Translations under genes and position numbers: made by a program | From: Campylobacterales bacterium | Lineage (GTDB): Bacteria > Campylobacterota > Campylobacteria > Campylobacterales > JALSKU01 | Direction: 5' to 3' | Length of the DNA stretch: 23,531 nt | Assembly: GCA_027038235.1 (NCBI GenBank) | Contig: JALVXV010000300.1 | Span: 1-23,531 of the forward strand | The notes under the pieces: generated by a model | Told to the model about the DNA's origin: nothing | What the model saw: only the letters and a program-made list of their open reading frames with translations | The model's database searches: none | In this document: piece by piece, positions 8,392 to 16,740 of the stretch | How the letters are laid out: the number at the start of each line of letters is the position of its first letter | Position numbering within the stretch: position 1 is the first letter of the stretch

Positions 8392-8431
8392 TTCTTACCA
8401 TTATACCTATCTTAGAAAGGGAGATTTCTAG

Positions 8432-10279
8432 GTGAATATAAAAGATAAAAGCATTGATCAATTAAAAGAGATAAGCAAAAATCTTAGAGAAACGATATTA
8501 AATACTGTGAGTAAAAATGGAGGTCATTTAAGTTCTCCTATTGGTGCAGTAGATCTTATAGTGGGAATGCACTATGTATTTGATGCGAAAAAAGATCCTT
8601 TTATCTTTGATGTATCTCATCAGGCCTATGCCCATAAGTTGCTTACAGATAGAGAGGATAGATTTGATACTTTAAGGCAGTTTGGCGGGATAAGTGGCTT
8701 TACAAAACCTAAAGAATCGCCTTATGACTATTTTGTAGCAGGGCATAGTTCTACCTCCATATCACTTGCTGTGGGTGCTGCAAAAGCAATTAAGCTAAAA
8801 AAAGAGAAGAGGGTACCTGTTGCATTTATTGGTGATGGTTCAATGAGTGCAGGGATGGTTTATGAAGCCCTTAATGAGTTAGGTGATAAAAAGTATCAAG
8901 TAGTTATTATTTTAAACGATAATGAGATGAGTATTGCTAAGCCTATTGGAGCTATAAGCAAATATCTCTCAAAAAAGATGGCTGAAAACTCCTATCAGAG
9001 ATTTAGAAAGTTTACAGAAAGAATACTTGAACACTTTCCTGAGACTGCTTCATATATGGCAAAAAAGATGGAGGATTGGTTAAAGCTTATCACTCCAGGA
9101 ATGCTTTTTGAAGAGTTGGGTATTGATTATATAGGTCCTATTGATGGGCATAATATTGAAGAGATTGTTGAAACTTTAAGGGTTGCTAAGGAGTTCAATG
9201 GACCAGTTATTGTTCATGCTCAAACATTAAAAGGCAAAGGCTATTCTAAGGCTGAAGGATATTATGAAAATTGGCATGGAGTTGGACCGTTTGACCTTGA
9301 AAGCGGTGAGCCATTAAATAAAAAAAGTAGCAAAAGTGCTACTGCTTTATTTGGTAATGCACTTTTAAATTTAGCTAAAAAGTATGATAATGTTGTAGGT
9401 GTTACAGCCGCAATGCCTAGTGGAACTGGTCTAAAAAGTTGCTTGGATGAATTTCCAGATAGATTTTGGGATGTAGCTATCGCCGAACAACATGCAGTAA
9501 CCTCCATGGCAGCCTTGGCAAAAGAGGGATTTAAGCCATTTGTTGCTATATACTCTACCTTTTTACAAAGAGCATATGATCAGATAATTCATGATTGCTG
9601 TTTGATGGCTTTACCAGTTGTATTTGCTATAGATAGAGCAGGAATTGTAGGCGAAGATGGAGAGACACACCAAGGAGCTTTTGATATATCATATTTAAGG
9701 GCTGTACCAAATATGACTCTATTTGCTCCAAGAGATGAAAAGAGCATGAAATATGCTGTAGAGTTTGCTTATAAGCTACAAACACCATGTGCTTTTAGAT
9801 ATCCAAGAGGAGCCTTTTTGGACTCTTCAAAATATGAAGCTAAAGAGTATAAATTTGGTAAGTCCCAGCTTTTAAAAGAGGGCAGAGATATACTCTTTAT
9901 TGGATATGGAAATGGTGTAGGTAGAGCTTGTGAAACTCTAAAATATTTAGACAGTAATTTAGATCCAGCAATTTTAGATCTAGTTTTTGCAAAACCATTA
10001 GATAAAGAGATGCTTTTAACTCTATCTAGTAGATATAAAAAATGGTATATTTTTAGCGATAGTGCAAAAACAGGTGGAATCTATTCAGCCATTTTAGAAT
10101 TTTTAAATGATAATAGTATAAAAGATATAGAGCTTGAAACTTTTGAGTATGATGATATATATATTGAACATGGAAACACTAAAGAGGTAGAAAAAAGCTT
10201 AGGAATACTTCCAGAGCAACTAGCTAAAAAAGTAGATTTGAGTTTAAAACTTTTTCCAAAAGTTTTTAGAAAAGAGTAG
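8432..10279 (+). CDS. dxs: 1-deoxy-D-xylulose-5-phosphate synthase
   Basis: Dxs condenses pyruvate and glyceraldehyde 3-phosphate to DXP, the first step of the MEP isoprenoid pathway, with thiamine diphosphate. The 615 residues match the family. Visible are DVSHQAYAHK, the GHSSTS loop, the thiamine-binding GDGSMSAGMVYEALN to LNDNEMSI region, IGPIDGHN, the catalytic glutamate in AEQHAVT, and DRAGIVGEDGETHQG. The start is GTG with AAAGGGAG (8416-8423) eight bases upstream. It closes the flagellar gene run, as in C. jejuni. Its last 36 bases overlap the 3' end of trkH on the other strand. Confidence 0.96.
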   Translation: MNIKDKSIDQLKEISKNLRETILNTVSKNGGHLSSPIGAVDLIVGMHYVFDAKKDPFIFDVSHQAYAHKLLTDREDRFDTLRQFGGISGFTKPKESPYDYFVAGHSSTSISLAVGAAKAIKLKKEKRVPVAFIGDGSMSAGMVYEALNELGDKKYQVVIILNDNEMSIAKPIGAISKYLSKKMAENSYQRFRKFTERILEHFPETASYMAKKMEDWLKLITPGMLFEELGIDYIGPIDGHNIEEIVETLRVAKEFNGPVIVHAQTLKGKGYSKAEGYYENWHGVGPFDLESGEPLNKKSSKSATALFGNALLNLAKKYDNVVGVTAAMPSGTGLKSCLDEFPDRFWDVAIAEQHAVTSMAALAKEGFKPFVAIYSTFLQRAYDQIIHDCCLMALPVVFAIDRAGIVGEDGETHQGAFDISYLRAVPNMTLFAPRDEKSMKYAVEFAYKLQTPCAFRYPRGAFLDSSKYEAKEYKFGKSQLLKEGRDILFIGYGNGVGRACETLKYLDSNLDPAILDLVFAKPLDKEMLLTLSSRYKKWYIFSDSAKTGGIYSAILEFLNDNSIKDIELETFEYDDIYIEHGNTKEVEKSLGILPEQLAKKVDLSLKLFPKVFRKE

Positions 10280-11698
10280 TACTACTGTATAAAACTCAAG
10301 TCTTCCTATGATCATAAATATAGCAAGAATGATTTTATCCTGCCATGAAAAGAGTGCATAATTATCAACAGGACCCACTTGGGCAAAGCCAGGACCTATA
10401 TTTCCTACACAGGCTATCGCAGCACTAAGAGATGTCAAGGCATCATAGCCTCTTGCATATAGATATAAAGTAAGTATTGTATTTGATATGATAAATAGCA
10501 TGAAAAAACCGCTAGTAGCACTTAAAACATTATCTTTTATCTTGCTACCATTTAAAAAGATACTAAACATTGCATTTGGGTAGAGTATCTTTTTTATCTC
10601 AAGAGCAAGGGATTTTAAAAGAACTATATATCTTACTACTTTCATTCCACCTGCGGTTGAGCCGGTATTGCCTCCTATAAACATTGCTAAAAAGACTACA
10701 ACTACTGCAAAGTGTCCCCAAGTTTCATAATTTAGAGTAACAAAGCCTGTTGTGGTAAGTACAGAGGATATAGTAAAAAAGCCATGTGTCATTGAAAAGT
10801 ATAGTGAATCACCTGTAGTCTCATAGTGTATCATAGAGAGAATAAAGCCAAGTATGAGAAATATCTTTATATACCATATATTTTCTTCACTCTCATATCC
10901 ACTCATATCATTATAGAAAAATCTTAAATGTGCCAAAAAGTTTATGCCAGAGATGATCATAAAAATTGTTGTAGTCCAGATGATAATAGAGTTATCATTA
11001 AAATATCCCAATGAGGCATTTTTAGTAGAAAAACCGCCTGTTGAGATGGTAGAGAATGCATGATTTATTGCATCAAATATACTCATTCCCTCCAATTTTA
11101 GAGCAATTGCATCAAGAAGTGTTATAAGGGCATAAACTCCCCAAAGTCTAAGTGCGGTATCTTTTATCTTGGGTGTTAACTTTTCTGTTTTTATACCTGT
11201 TGATTCAGCTTTAAAAAGTGCCAATGAACCACTTGGATTAATAAGAGAAAAAAGCCCAACACCCAAAACTATGATACCCATGCCACCTAGCCAGTGCATA
11301 AGAGATCTAAGCATTAAAACCATCTTTGGTAAAGATTCAATATCACTATATATTGTAGCCCCAGTTGTTGTAAAGCCACTAATTGCCTCAAAAAATCCTT
11401 CGCTTAATGAGACATTACTATATAAAACAAGTGGAAATGCACCCATAAAACCAAGCAAAATCCAGACTAAGTTTACTGCTAAAATACCCTCTTTGACATT
11501 TAGTTCTACTTTATGATTTCTTAAAGCAAAAAAGATAGAGCCACTAAAGATAATAGAGAGTATTACAAAGATTAGAAAGTTATTAGCATTTTCTTTATAA
11601 ATATATCCTACGATAACAGGTAGTATAAAAAACATACTCAAAGCCATCTGAGTAATGGAGATAAATTTTAAAATACTTTTTATAGAGAGTTTATCCAT
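10244..11698 (-). CDS. trkH: Trk-type potassium uptake channel TrkH
   Basis: TrkH is the membrane pore of the Trk potassium uptake system and works with the regulator TrkA encoded just upstream. The 484 residues are largely hydrophobic and contain the four pore-loop signatures of the TrkH/KtrB/HKT superfamily: TTTGAT (110-115), STGGF (219-223), TTTGF (315-319) and VGNIGPG (431-437). A HWLGGMGIIVLG segment follows the first loop, as in other TrkH proteins, and IGRLEFYTV lies near the C-terminus. The ATG overlaps the 3' end of trkA by 19 bases, suggesting coupled translation. Its final 36 bases overlap dxs convergently. Confidence 0.95.
   Translation of the reverse strand: MDKLSIKSILKFISITQMALSMFFILPVIVGYIYKENANNFLIFVILSIIFSGSIFFALRNHKVELNVKEGILAVNLVWILLGFMGAFPLVLYSNVSLSEGFFEAISGFTTTGATIYSDIESLPKMVLMLRSLMHWLGGMGIIVLGVGLFSLINPSGSLALFKAESTGIKTEKLTPKIKDTALRLWGVYALITLLDAIALKLEGMSIFDAINHAFSTISTGGFSTKNASLGYFNDNSIIIWTTTIFMIISGINFLAHLRFFYNDMSGYESEENIWYIKIFLILGFILSMIHYETTGDSLYFSMTHGFFTISSVLTTTGFVTLNYETWGHFAVVVVFLAMFIGGNTGSTAGGMKVVRYIVLLKSLALEIKKILYPNAMFSIFLNGSKIKDNVLSATSGFFMLFIISNTILTLYLYARGYDALTSLSAAIACVGNIGPGFAQVGPVDNYALFSWQDKIILAIFMIIGRLEFYTVVLLFSKNFWKKF
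10275..10286. repeat. 12-base perfect palindrome in the dxs/trkH overlap
   Basis: AGTAGTACTACT is a perfect palindrome that includes the dxs stop codon (10277-10279) and lies inside the last codons of trkH on the minus strand. It has no room for a loop unless the centre opens. No T tract follows on either strand, so it is not a proven terminator. Confidence 0.5.
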
Positions 11699-12993
11699 TT
11701 TTCTATCTTATCAGTATCTTCATTGCTGCCAAAAGCTAGTATAACATCTCCCTCATTGACTTCAAATTTTTTATCAAAATCCTCAATTTTCTCATTTTTA
11801 ATAATAAAAGAACAACTATTTGGAATATTTAAAGGTTTAATTTCAGTATCTAAAAGAGGAGAGTTTTTGTGTATCTTGCGACTCATTAGCACACCTTTAC
11901 CACCACAATACTTTCTTTGATTGACAATGGAGCTTGAACTTATCTTTTCTAAGATGGAGTAGTAAGCATTTGTCTTAGGTCCTCTAACTGCAATGATGCC
12001 TAATTTGTGCATAAGATGATAGTGCTCTAAGTCATTATTGATAGCAACTACCTTTTTTATCTTATGCTCTTTTGCCTCAAGGCACTTTATGATATTTTCT
12101 TCATCATTTTTAGAGGTTGCTATAAGCATATCAGCATTTTCAAGGTTTTCCTCTTTAAAAAGGTGATGTTCTCCATATTTGCTATTGATAACTGTTACAT
12201 TCTCTTGGAGTACATTTGAGGCTTTTTTGCACTTTTGTATATCTTTTTCAATAATCTTTATATGGACATTATATTTTGAAAGCAAAGTTGCTATCTCTAC
12301 TCCTAACATATCAGCACCAAATATTACTATATTTTGAATATCAGTAGGCATTTGTGGCTCAAGTTTTAAACAAAGCTCTCTTATATCTTGTTCATTTCCA
12401 AAAAGATATACAAGATCATCTCTTTGGGTTGTTTCATAAATATTTGGGATAAAAAACTCTCTATCTCTCTCAATTCCTACCACCTTTACTCTATTGGATA
12501 TAATCTCTTCTAAAGATATAGAGCTAGTAGCTCTTACAGATATAAGCTTTTGTTCACAATGGTTAAATCTCTTTACATTATTTGCCTTTGGAAAGTCAAG
12601 GAGTAATTTTACCGAATTTGCAGATAGATAAAATGGAAAAACTGATGCAGTAATACCCAATCTTTTACTTATGCTAGATTTAGCAAAAAAATCATTTCTA
12701 AGTCTTATAATCTTCTCTTTTACTCTAATAGTCTCATCAGCTATAAGGGTTGAGATGATATTGGTCTCATCCATGTCTGTAACTGCTATAAAAAGATCAG
12801 ACTCTCTATCTATAAGCATATCATAAGTTTTGGGATTTTCTATATTGCCGACAATCGCAAGTATATCAATACTCTCTTGAAGTCTGTTTAGTGCATCTTC
12901 ATTTTGGTCAATTACCGTTACATTGTGTTTTGTACAAAGTGTCTTTGCAAGTCTAAAACCAACTCTCCCAGCACCTGCTATAATAATATCCAT
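11680..12993 (-). CDS. trkA: Trk potassium uptake regulatory subunit TrkA
   Basis: TrkA is a cytoplasmic nucleotide-binding protein that gates TrkH. The 437 residues hold two RCK units in tandem. The first Rossmann fold starts with GAGRVG (7-12) and ends its second strand with VIDQN (D29). The second begins with FGADMLG (225-231) and ends with IIEKD. Each is followed by a TrkA-C domain (about 141-210 and 355-437). The length is typical of the duplicated TrkA form rather than the half-length KtrA. The ATG at 12993 has GAGG five bases upstream and a TATAAT box on the minus strand at 13025-13020. Confidence 0.95.
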   Translation of the reverse strand: MDIIIAGAGRVGFRLAKTLCTKHNVTVIDQNEDALNRLQESIDILAIVGNIENPKTYDMLIDRESDLFIAVTDMDETNIISTLIADETIRVKEKIIRLRNDFFAKSSISKRLGITASVFPFYLSANSVKLLLDFPKANNVKRFNHCEQKLISVRATSSISLEEIISNRVKVVGIERDREFFIPNIYETTQRDDLVYLFGNEQDIRELCLKLEPQMPTDIQNIVIFGADMLGVEIATLLSKYNVHIKIIEKDIQKCKKASNVLQENVTVINSKYGEHHLFKEENLENADMLIATSKNDEENIIKCLEAKEHKIKKVVAINNDLEHYHLMHKLGIIAVRGPKTNAYYSILEKISSSSIVNQRKYCGGKGVLMSRKIHKNSPLLDTEIKPLNIPNSCSFIIKNEKIEDFDKKFEVNEGDVILAFGSNEDTDKIEKWINSL

Positions 12994-13019
12994 ATATACC
13001 TCTTAAATTTTAATAGGCT

Positions 13020-13025
13020 ATTATA
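13020..13025 (-). promoter_or_regulatory. Predicted -10 box for trkA-trkH
   Basis: TATAAT is read on the minus strand, 26 bases before the trkA ATG. Together with the 44-base gap after nspC, it suggests that trkA-trkH has its own promoter in addition to any read-through from nspC. No intrinsic terminator is visible between nspC and this box. Confidence 0.6.
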
Positions 13026-13037
13026 CTATTTTTTTAT

Positions 13038-14189
13038 CTAAATTCTTCTTTTATAGTCACTATAGTCAAAACTTTTAACTACTTCAAAGTTTCCATTTTT
13101 TCTAAGTATCGCAAGACTTGGTAACCTGACACCATTAAAGGTAGTATTTTTGACTATTGTGTAGTGCATTTGATCTTCAAAGATAACTTTATCGCCAATT
13201 TCTAAAGGTTTATCAAAGCTATAATTGCCCATAAAATCACCTGCTAAACAGGTATTGCCACCAAGCTTTATAGTATATCTTTTTTCACCCTCTTTTTTAG
13301 CATTTCTAACTTCTGCACGATAGGGCATGATAATGGTATCTGGCATATGAGCCTCTGCTGAAACATCAAGTATGGCTATATCTATACCGTTATGAACTAT
13401 ATCAACTACACTTGCTACCAAAACCCCGCTTTGCCATCCAACAGCTTCACCGGGTTCTAAATAAACCTCAATATTATTATATCTATCTTTAAAATCTTTG
13501 ATGATATTTATGAGCTTATCTATGTCGTAGTCATCTCTTGTGATATGGTGTCCTCCTCCAAAGTTTACCCACTTCATTATTGGAATATATCTGCCAAACT
13601 TTTCTTCAAAGCTTTTTAATACTGCCTCTAAAGCTCCTGCATTTTGTTCGCAAAGAGCATGAAAATGAAGTCCCTCAATTCCTTCAAGAAACTCCTCTTT
13701 AAACTCTTGGATTGTAACTCCAAGTCTTGAGTTTATAGCACATGGGTTATAGATAGTAGCCTCTGAAAAAGCAAGTTGGGGATTTACTCTAATACCGGGA
13801 CTTATTTCCCCTTTTAGTCTATTTTTATATCTAAGATATTGTGAAAATGAGTTAAATGTGATATGGTTTGACAATTTGACAATCTCATCTATAACATCAT
13901 CTTTAAAAGCTGGTGAGTAGGTGTGAATCTCCTTTTTAAACTCTTCATTTGCAAGTCTAGCTTCGTAAAGCCCACTACAACAGCATCCATCAAGATACTT
14001 TTTTGCTAAATCAAAACTCTCATAAAATGAGTAACCTTTAAGAGCTAAAAGTATTTTAGCTCCACTTTGCTCTCTTACATAGTTTAAAAGCTTTAAATTT
14101 TGTTCAAATAGCTCCTCTTCAAGCACATAGCAAGGAGTAGGAATCTTATCTAAAATATCTTCTATCTTGCTAACTCTTTTTATCTTCAA
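13038..14189 (-). CDS. nspC: Carboxynorspermidine / carboxyspermidine decarboxylase
   Basis: NspC is an alanine-racemase-fold PLP decarboxylase that removes CO2 from carboxynorspermidine or carboxyspermidine to give the finished triamine. The 383 residues show the PLP lysine K51 in LLALKGYS, CCCSGLYEARLA, GLHFHALCEQNA, the phosphate-binding NFGGGHHITRDDYD, EPGEAVGW, and GNTCLAGDF with the catalytic cysteine region. The start is TTG, supported by AAGGA about six bases upstream. The partner dehydrogenase (15556-16740) lies upstream in the same run. In C. jejuni this route makes spermidine, in Vibrio norspermidine; the product here cannot be read from sequence. Confidence 0.93.
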   Translation of the reverse strand: MKIKRVSKIEDILDKIPTPCYVLEEELFEQNLKLLNYVREQSGAKILLALKGYSFYESFDLAKKYLDGCCCSGLYEARLANEEFKKEIHTYSPAFKDDVIDEIVKLSNHITFNSFSQYLRYKNRLKGEISPGIRVNPQLAFSEATIYNPCAINSRLGVTIQEFKEEFLEGIEGLHFHALCEQNAGALEAVLKSFEEKFGRYIPIMKWVNFGGGHHITRDDYDIDKLINIIKDFKDRYNNIEVYLEPGEAVGWQSGVLVASVVDIVHNGIDIAILDVSAEAHMPDTIIMPYRAEVRNAKKEGEKRYTIKLGGNTCLAGDFMGNYSFDKPLEIGDKVIFEDQMHYTIVKNTTFNGVRLPSLAILRKNGNFEVVKSFDYSDYKRRI

Positions 14190-14201
14190 CTCTTTTCCTT
14201 T

Positions 14202-15035
14202 TTATACTCTATCTACTATCTCATCAAGCATAGATACAGGCAAAATCCTTTTTAATATCCAAAAAAGCTTTGTTGGGAGGGTTACTTGGTATCTATCTTT
14301 TGGCTTTTTAGCTTTTAAAATTTTTTTAAGCTCTTTATAGACTGCTTCACTAGTGAGAGTAAAAGGGTCATCCTCACTACTTTCAAATCTTTTTATTGAT
14401 TTTTGATAAGCATTTTTATGATAACTATTTTCTATATCAATATATCTTTTAAATCTCTCATAAGCATTTTTCCTAAAGCTACTTTTTATAGGACCCGGTT
14501 CAATTAGACTTACATATATATTGCTACCTCTAAGCTCAACTCTTAAAGCATCACTTATAGCCTCAAGTGCAAATTTACTAGCATTGTATGCACCTCTATA
14601 TTTAAAAGAGACAAAACCTAAAATGGAGCTATTTTGTATAACTCTTCCCTCATTTTGTTCTCTAAAAACTCTCAAAGCTAAATTACCAAGCTCCACAGCA
14701 CCAAATAAATTGGTTTCAAATTGCTCTTTTAAAGCAACTCTGCTTAGATCTTCAACGGCTCCAGGCTGACCAAAACCTGCATTATTAAAAAGAGCATAGA
14801 GTTTTCCTTCGCTTAGTTTTAAAACTTTATCAAAGCCTTCTTTTATGGAGTTGCTTTTGCTAAGATCCATAGATACACACTCAAAACCTTCACTAATAAG
14901 TCTTTCAATATCTTTCTCATCTCTTGCACTTGTTATAACTCTATACTCATCCTCCTCTTTTAGTCTCTTAGCACAGTGATACCCTATACCACTACTACAA
15001 CCGGTGATAAATACAACTTTTTTACTCTTTGACAA
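14202..15035 (-). CDS. Short-chain dehydrogenase/reductase (SDR), substrate unknown
   Basis: This classical SDR of 277 residues has the cofactor loop TGCSSGIG (11-18), NNAG (84-87), a catalytic serine in NSSILG (136-137) and YNASK (Y150, K154). The ASK variant of YxxxK and the PGPIKSSFRKNA region resemble bacterial SDRs acting on lipids, retinol or steroid-like substrates, but the substrate is not known. The start is TTG, overlapping the upstream cupin gene by 14 bases. No later start would keep the first beta strand, so this start is favoured. It sits between the two genes of the polyamine pathway, and a functional link is only suggested by position. Confidence 0.85.
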   Translation of the reverse strand: MSKSKKVVFITGCSSGIGYHCAKRLKEEDEYRVITSARDEKDIERLISEGFECVSMDLSKSNSIKEGFDKVLKLSEGKLYALFNNAGFGQPGAVEDLSRVALKEQFETNLFGAVELGNLALRVFREQNEGRVIQNSSILGFVSFKYRGAYNASKFALEAISDALRVELRGSNIYVSLIEPGPIKSSFRKNAYERFKRYIDIENSYHKNAYQKSIKRFESSEDDPFTLTSEAVYKELKKILKAKKPKDRYQVTLPTKLFWILKRILPVSMLDEIVDRV

Positions 15036-15375
15036 TTTCTATCTTATCCTCTTTATTTGGTACCAAACATAAAAATTCATAATCCTCATCCCCTATAGTT
15101 TTATAAGAGTGCGGTACTCCTGCTGGTATAAAAAGCCTATCATCTTTCTTTGCTATAAACTCTTTTTTATCTATTATGACTTTTGCTTTGCCCTTTAAGA
15201 CATACTGCTCATGTTCGACACTATTGGTATGATAAGGCATAAAGCCACCCTTTTTTATACGAAACTTTCTCATAGCAAAATGCGGTGCCTCATCACTAGA
15301 AATAAGCACCTGTATGCTCACACCCTTACCTGCATCTACCTTTTGCTCTTTAAATTCATTAATACTTTTTATCAT
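15022..15375 (-). CDS. Small cupin-domain protein
   Basis: This single-domain cupin of 117 residues has motif 1 as PYHTNSVEHEQYVLKGKAKV, with two histidines and a glutamate as likely metal ligands, and motif 2 as DDRLFIPAGVPHSYK, with the third histidine. Function is unknown; such proteins may be metal-dependent enzymes or sensors. A start at 15396 is also open and adds MKNLGEN, but that ATG lies inside a heptamer repeat. The ATG at 15375 has TAGGAG five bases upstream and is the better start. The 3' end overlaps the SDR gene by 14 bases. Confidence 0.82.
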   Translation of the reverse strand: MIKSINEFKEQKVDAGKGVSIQVLISSDEAPHFAMRKFRIKKGGFMPYHTNSVEHEQYVLKGKAKVIIDKKEFIAKKDDRLFIPAGVPHSYKTIGDEDYEFLCLVPNKEDKIEIVKE

Positions 15376-15386
15376 ATTTTCTCCTA

Positions 15387-15414
15387 AATTTTTCATTTTT
15401 CATTTTTCATTTTT
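15387..15414 (-). repeat. Heptamer tandem repeat, AAAAATG type, 4 units
   Basis: On the minus strand three perfect AAAAATG units (15414-15394) are followed by AAAAATT (15393-15387). The repeat codes for the last residues of the small membrane protein (KMKNEK, then TGA inside the repeat) and provides a spurious ATG for the cupin gene. It is again a 7-base period at a gene border. Confidence 0.9.
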
Positions 15415-15554
15415 AATTGATGATGAGGTATCTTACTCTCTTTATCTATCTTATTTACTATATAAATAGGTGCTAATATTATAAAAGCAATAGTCCCAAA
15501 GAAAAATAGTAAAAAAAAGATATTTGTCCAATTAGATCTTTTTTGTTTATCCAT
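15393..15554 (-). CDS. Small single-pass membrane protein, unknown function
   Basis: The predicted product has 53 residues: a basic N-terminus (MDKQKRSNW), one strongly hydrophobic helix (about 11-33, with FFLLFFFG and IIL), then a charged tail. The positive N-terminal flank suggests that the N-terminus faces the cytoplasm. I do not recognise the family. The ATG at 15554 is one base after the stop of the upstream dehydrogenase, so translation is probably coupled; another ATG at 15578 would overlap that gene by 23 bases and is less likely. The last residues, KMKNEK, are encoded by the AAAAATG heptamer repeat, so the ancestral protein may have ended differently. Confidence 0.65.
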   Translation of the reverse strand: MDKQKRSNWTNIFFLLFFFGTIAFIILAPIYIVNKIDKESKIPHHQLKMKNEK

Positions 15555-15555
15555 C

Positions 15556-16740
15556 CTAAATCCCCAATTCTTTAACATGCCAAGGCAACCCTTGCTTATT
15601 TAACTCTTCCATAAAAGGATCAGGATCTAACTCTTCTAAATTATACACACCTTTTCCCTTATAAATACCCTCTACCATCAATTTAGCTCCTATCATAGCT
15701 GGAACTCCGGTAGTATAGCTTACTGCTTGGGCTTTTGTCTCTTTGTATGCCTCTTGATGATCACAAACATTATAGATATAAATCTTTCTCTTCTTACCAT
15801 TTTTTATACCCTCAGCCACTATACCTATATTGGTTTTGCCTACAGTTCTTGCTCCTAAACTTGCAGGATCAGGCAAAAGTGCTTTTAAAACATGCAAAGG
15901 AACTACTTTACAGCCATCAACTTCTATCTCATCTATTCGTAACATTCCGACATTTTCAAGACATCTCATATGAGTTAGATAACTCTCACCAAAAGTCATA
16001 AAAAATCGTATCCTTTTAAGTCCTTTTATATGTTTTACAAGTGATTCCATCTCTTCATGATACATAAGATAGCTATCTTTTGGACCAATTTCAGGATAAT
16101 CCCAAACCTGTTTTATCTCAAGTGGTTTAGTCTCTATCCATTTGCCCTCCTCCCAATATCTTCCCTTAGCACTTACCTCTCTTAGGTTTATCTCCGGATT
16201 AAAATTGGTAGCAAAAGGGTATCCATGATCTCCTGCATTACAATCAAGTATATCTATATAGTGTATCTCATCAAAATAGTGCTTTAAAGCATAAGCACAA
16301 AATACATTGGTAACCCCTGGATCAAACCCGCTTCCTAAAAGCCCCATGATACCCTTTTGTTTATACTTTTCATCGTAAGCCCACTGCTCTTTATACTCAA
16401 ACTTTGCAGTATCAGGATGCTCATAGTTAGCAGTATCAAGATAGTGAACACCAGTTTTTAAACATGCCTCCATGATAGTTAAGTCTTGGTATGGAAGAGC
16501 GATATTTAAAACCATAAAAGGTTTAACCTTTTGTATCAACTCTACCAACTCCTCTACATTATCAGCATCAACTTGGGCTATATCTATTTTGTTATCAACC
16601 TCTTTTTGAAGTTGTTCACATTTACTTAAAGTTCTACTTGCTAAAGTAATCCTTTTAAAAACATCAAGATTTTGCACACACTTATGCACAACAACTCTAC
16701 CGACTCCTCCGGCTCCAATGATCAAAATACCTTCATTCAT
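15556..16740 (-). CDS. Carboxynorspermidine / carboxyspermidine dehydrogenase (saccharopine dehydrogenase family)
   Basis: The enzyme reductively joins aspartate semialdehyde to a diamine to form carboxynorspermidine or carboxyspermidine, with NADPH. The 394 residues begin with a Rossmann loop GAGGVG (9-14) and carry family features: NIALPYQDLTIMEACLKTGVHYLDTANYE, LLGSGFDPGVTN and HVLKALLPDP. Saccharopine dehydrogenase itself belongs to the same family, but nspC downstream on the same strand supports the polyamine role. The ATG overlaps the stop of the MNT gene by eight bases, and the stop is one base from the next gene, indicating an operon. Confidence 0.9.
   Translation of the reverse strand: MNEGILIIGAGGVGRVVVHKCVQNLDVFKRITLASRTLSKCEQLQKEVDNKIDIAQVDADNVEELVELIQKVKPFMVLNIALPYQDLTIMEACLKTGVHYLDTANYEHPDTAKFEYKEQWAYDEKYKQKGIMGLLGSGFDPGVTNVFCAYALKHYFDEIHYIDILDCNAGDHGYPFATNFNPEINLREVSAKGRYWEEGKWIETKPLEIKQVWDYPEIGPKDSYLMYHEEMESLVKHIKGLKRIRFFMTFGESYLTHMRCLENVGMLRIDEIEVDGCKVVPLHVLKALLPDPASLGARTVGKTNIGIVAEGIKNGKKRKIYIYNVCDHQEAYKETKAQAVSYTTGVPAMIGAKLMVEGIYKGKGVYNLEELDPDPFMEELNKQGLPWHVKELGI

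Noticed and set aside
15376..15396. ATG at 15396 as the cupin start
   Set aside because: It is part of the AAAAATG repeat and has no ribosome site, while TAGGAG stands five bases before the ATG at 15375.
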